DNA from: Mucilaginibacter inviolabilis
GTDB lineage: Bacteria; Bacteroidota; Bacteroidia; Sphingobacteriales; Sphingobacteriaceae
Assembly (NCBI RefSeq): GCF_011089895.1
Contig: NZ_JAANAT010000001.1
Coordinates: forward strand, 310,001-374,000
Length of the DNA: 64,000 nucleotides
Reading direction: 5' to 3'
Shown: positions 61,618 to 64,000 of the stretch, one piece after another
How the letters are laid out: each line of letters starts with the position of its first letter
Position numbering within the stretch: the stretch's first letter is position 1
Made by a program: the position numbers and the translations under genes
Notes under the pieces: generated by a model
The model's input: only the letters and a program-made list of their open reading frames with translations
Database searches by the model: none
Told to the model about the DNA's origin: nothing

Positions 61618-64000
61618 ATGCAAAAAAAAATTGACCCACGTTTTGAAATATCATGGATTTACAAAACATTTATTGTTGGCGTAGCCACAGTAGCCATTTG
61701 CGCTACTACGGCCAACGCTAATAATGCTCCTGCATCACTACCCCGACGCGGTAATCTAATGCGCAAAGATGCCATTGGAAATCAACAGGTATTAAATTTA
61801 AGCCACTCAATATCAGTGCCTGCTGAAATTATCAGGGGACATGTAACCGATCAAAAAAATCTTCCTCTTCCGGGTGTGTCTATCCTGGTAAAAGGAACTA
61901 ACACGGGTACCACAACCAACCAGGAGGGCGATTTTTCGATCAAGGCCAAAACTGGTGATATCCTGATCTTAAAATTCATGGGCTTCAAAAGCCAGGAAGT
62001 AACCGTAACAGATAACAAGAAATATCAGATCACGCTTCAGGATGATGCCAAAGGTTTATCAGAAGTAGTTGTTACAGCACTCGGTGTTAAAAAAGAAAAA
62101 GCAAAGCTTGGGTATGCCGTTCAGGAGGTAAAAGGCGAAGATCTGGTTAAAGCACGGGAACCTAACGTTTTTTCCAATTTAACAGGCCGCGTTGCCGGTT
62201 TAACCGTTCAAAGCTCTACAGATCTGTTCCAGAGCCCAACTATCACTCTTCGTGGCCGGCAACCATTGATCGTAATTGATGGTATTCCGGATCAATCGGC
62301 CGATATCTGGAAGGTTAATGCTGACGATATCGAAAATATGACCGTATTGAAAGGTGCCAACGCATCTGCCTTGTATGGCTCTATCGGTCAAAACGGCGCT
62401 ATCATGATCACAACCAAACGGGGTAAAGGTAAAGACCTGAGCATCGAGATCAATTCATCCACAGAACTGCAACCCAGCTTTATCAGAATACCCAAGGTGC
62501 AAACCGAGTATGGTGATGGCTTTAAAGGCCAATATAGCTATGTAGATGGCTCCGGTGGTGGTCCTGAAGGTGGTGGCTGGATCTGGGGTCCAAAATTGGA
62601 TCAGAAAGATCCATCAACCAAAAGCGGCTTTGTTGAATTACCGCAATATGATAGCCCTATCGATCCGCAAACAGGTAAAAGAATACCTACACCGTGGATA
62701 TCGAGAGGTAAAGATAATGTCCAGGACTTTTTCAGAACGGGCGTTATTTCATCCAATAACATCAGCATCACCAAAAGTTCAGATAAAGGAGCTTTCCGTG
62801 CTTCGGTTTCAAACGTTTACCAGGTTGGTATTGTGCCTAATACCGATTTGAATAATACATCCTTCAACCTGTCTGGCAATTATAACCTGTCTGACAACCT
62901 TACTGCAGACGCCCGTATAACCTTCAATAAACAATACACGAAGAACTTTCCCGAGGTTGGTTATGGTCCTACCAACTATTTATACAACCTCATCTTATGG
63001 ACCGGTGCAGATGTTAGCGTAAAGGATTTGCGTAATTACTGGGCTCCGGGACAGGTAGGCTTGCAACAGCGCAATTATAATAACTCTTATTACAATAACC
63101 CTTATTTCCAGGCATATGAGTACTTAAGAGGGTATGATAAAAACAATACCTACGGGTCATTGAACCTGAATTACAAGATCAGCCCTGACTTTAGTATTCA
63201 GTTCAGAAACGGGATGAATTCTTACGGACTGAACAGGACTTATGATGAACCAAAAAGCTACATCGGTTATGGTAATAAATCAAGGGGTAACTTCACGGTT
63301 TCGAATGACAATTTCTTTGATATTACTTCAGATCTGATAGCCGACTTTAACCATACCTTTTCAGAAAAATTCAAATTGCATGCGCAGGTAGGCGGTTCAA
63401 ATTATTATCGTAACGATAAATATGGCAGCGCGGCAACAGATGGTTTAACTATTCCCGGATTTTACAATTTAAGTAACTCAACCAACCCGGTTACTGCTAC
63501 AAATGCCCTGGAAGAAAGACGCACCAGCAGCGTTTACGGTGTTTTGGATCTGGAATATCTGAATGCTATTTACCTGACCGCAACCGGCCGTAATGACTTT
63601 ATTTCGACTTTACCTACTCAAAATAACAGCTTCTTTTATCCCTCATTTGGGTCGTCTGTAATAATTTCTCAGTTAACCAAACTACCAGATTGGTTTAGCC
63701 TGTTAAAAGCGCGTGGATCATGGTCGCAAGTTTCCAGTGCAACTTTAAATGATAACGCCTATACGTACAGCTATTTGCCAACCTATTCAAAAGGCTATAC
63801 CTGGAACAACATTCCTTCGCTTTCCTATGGTTCATCGATATTGAATGCGAATCTGCATCCCCAAACTTCCAACAGTTGGGAAGTTGGTGTTGATACCAAA
63901 TTTTTTAACAACCGTATCGGATTGGAAGCCACCTACTACCAGACCAGTGATTTTAACAATATTTTCTCCATTCCAATTTCCAACACCAGCGGTTTCAATT
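61618..64000 (+). CDS. SusC/RagA-type TonB-dependent transporter, 3' end outside window
   Basis: The start ATG at 61618 (MQKKIDPRF) gives 794 visible residues; the frame is open to the right edge. A membrane-spanning signal segment (about 17-36, KTFIVGVATVAICATTANA) precedes a CarboxypepD_reg-like domain (HVTDQKNLPLPGVSILVKGT), a TonB-box-like SEVVVTALGV, the plug (TLRGRQPLIVIDGIPD; NASALYGSIGQNGAIMITTKRG) and the early barrel. There is no STN domain. It probably heads another PUL continuing to the right. No heptamer array precedes it, so it is not part of the SARP-like regulon on present evidence. Confidence 0.93.
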   Translation, partial: MQKKIDPRFEISWIYKTFIVGVATVAICATTANANNAPASLPRRGNLMRKDAIGNQQVLNLSHSISVPAEIIRGHVTDQKNLPLPGVSILVKGTNTGTTTNQEGDFSIKAKTGDILILKFMGFKSQEVTVTDNKKYQITLQDDAKGLSEVVVTALGVKKEKAKLGYAVQEVKGEDLVKAREPNVFSNLTGRVAGLTVQSSTDLFQSPTITLRGRQPLIVIDGIPDQSADIWKVNADDIENMTVLKGANASALYGSIGQNGAIMITTKRGKGKDLSIEINSSTELQPSFIRIPKVQTEYGDGFKGQYSYVDGSGGGPEGGGWIWGPKLDQKDPSTKSGFVELPQYDSPIDPQTGKRIPTPWISRGKDNVQDFFRTGVISSNNISITKSSDKGAFRASVSNVYQVGIVPNTDLNNTSFNLSGNYNLSDNLTADARITFNKQYTKNFPEVGYGPTNYLYNLILWTGADVSVKDLRNYWAPGQVGLQQRNYNNSYYNNPYFQAYEYLRGYDKNNTYGSLNLNYKISPDFSIQFRNGMNSYGLNRTYDEPKSYIGYGNKSRGNFTVSNDNFFDITSDLIADFNHTFSEKFKLHAQVGGSNYYRNDKYGSAATDGLTIPGFYNLSNSTNPVTATNALEERRTSSVYGVLDLEYLNAIYLTATGRNDFISTLPTQNNSFFYPSFGSSVIISQLTKLPDWFSLLKARGSWSQVSSATLNDNAYTYSYLPTYSKGYTWNNIPSLSYGSSILNANLHPQTSNSWEVGVDTKFFNNRIGLEATYYQTSDFNNIFSIPISNTSGFN

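Noticed and set aside
1-64000. CRISPR arrays, insertion sequences, rRNA genes, integrase or phage genes
   Set aside because: I looked for regularly spaced direct repeats, transposase or integrase motifs and conserved rRNA segments and found none.

Overview
The window is a carbohydrate-utilisation stretch from a Bacteroidota genome, most likely a soil or plant-associated Sphingobacteriaceae (Mucilaginibacter/Pedobacter type). The basis is a moderate to low GC content, four SusC-type TonB-dependent transporters, three SusD-type lipoproteins, FecI/FecR-type sigma/anti-sigma genes, DUF5008/DUF4983/DUF1735 surface lipoproteins, and many secreted glycoside hydrolases with Cys lipoboxes. I see no rRNA, intact tRNA, CRISPR array, transposase or phage gene. 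The species call is inference.

Layout. (1) 1-6366: the 3' part of a polysaccharide utilisation locus (PUL), five outer-surface lipoproteins in a row: fasciclin, IPT/delta-60 propeller, degenerate phosphatase + LamG, DUF1735x2 + PA14, PKD + discoidin-like. (2) 6420-30475: a large PUL with GH43, SusC/SusD plus a GH99-like enzyme, a membrane-spanning SARP-like regulator on the minus strand, a second SusC/SusD pair, a GH99/WbsX-like lipoprotein without its acidic residues, a very large GH2, a second GH99-like enzyme and a CE2-like esterase. (3) 31034-35812: a DUF5686 outer-membrane protein and a FUSC-family inner-membrane protein. (4) 36077-45022: a PUL of ECF sigma factor, FecR anti-sigma, STN-bearing SusC, SusD, PKD/CBM9-like lipoprotein and a DUF5009 membrane acyltransferase. 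(5) 45159-51124: a clan-D-like glycosidase, an N-acetylhexosamine-1-kinase-like kinase, a LacI regulator and a beta-helix lipoprotein. (6) 51409-52735: VOC, SRPBCC/AHSA1 and ArsR genes. (7) 53386-57563: DeoR regulator, MFS transporter, cytochrome c, 3-keto-disaccharide hydrolase and a Tat-exported TIM-barrel isomerase. (8) 58099-61365: aquaporin, small OMP, TetR and a small membrane protein. (9) 61618-64000: the 5' part of another SusC.

The most striking signal is regulatory. The gene at 13926-16532 encodes a predicted one-piece transmembrane regulator: signal peptide, LamG-like domain, Kelch-like propeller, one membrane helix, then a cytoplasmic winged helix plus BTAD/TPR domain like the actinobacterial SARP activators. 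Upstream of four PUL genes around it (6531, 7864, 16961, 27120) lie three TTAA-centred heptamers on an exact 11-bp period. In three of the four, a TTATTTR box follows 8-9 bp downstream. SARPs are known to bind heptamer direct repeats with this geometry. I infer that this protein senses a glycan outside the inner membrane and switches on the whole 6.4-30.5 kb PUL by binding these arrays.

Other regulatory sites are a 40-bp perfect palindrome between the MFS and cytochrome c genes, paired GCAAC-N6-GTTGC operators before the ArsR gene, paired LacI-type boxes before the beta-helix gene, and a long-stem leader before the aquaporin gene.
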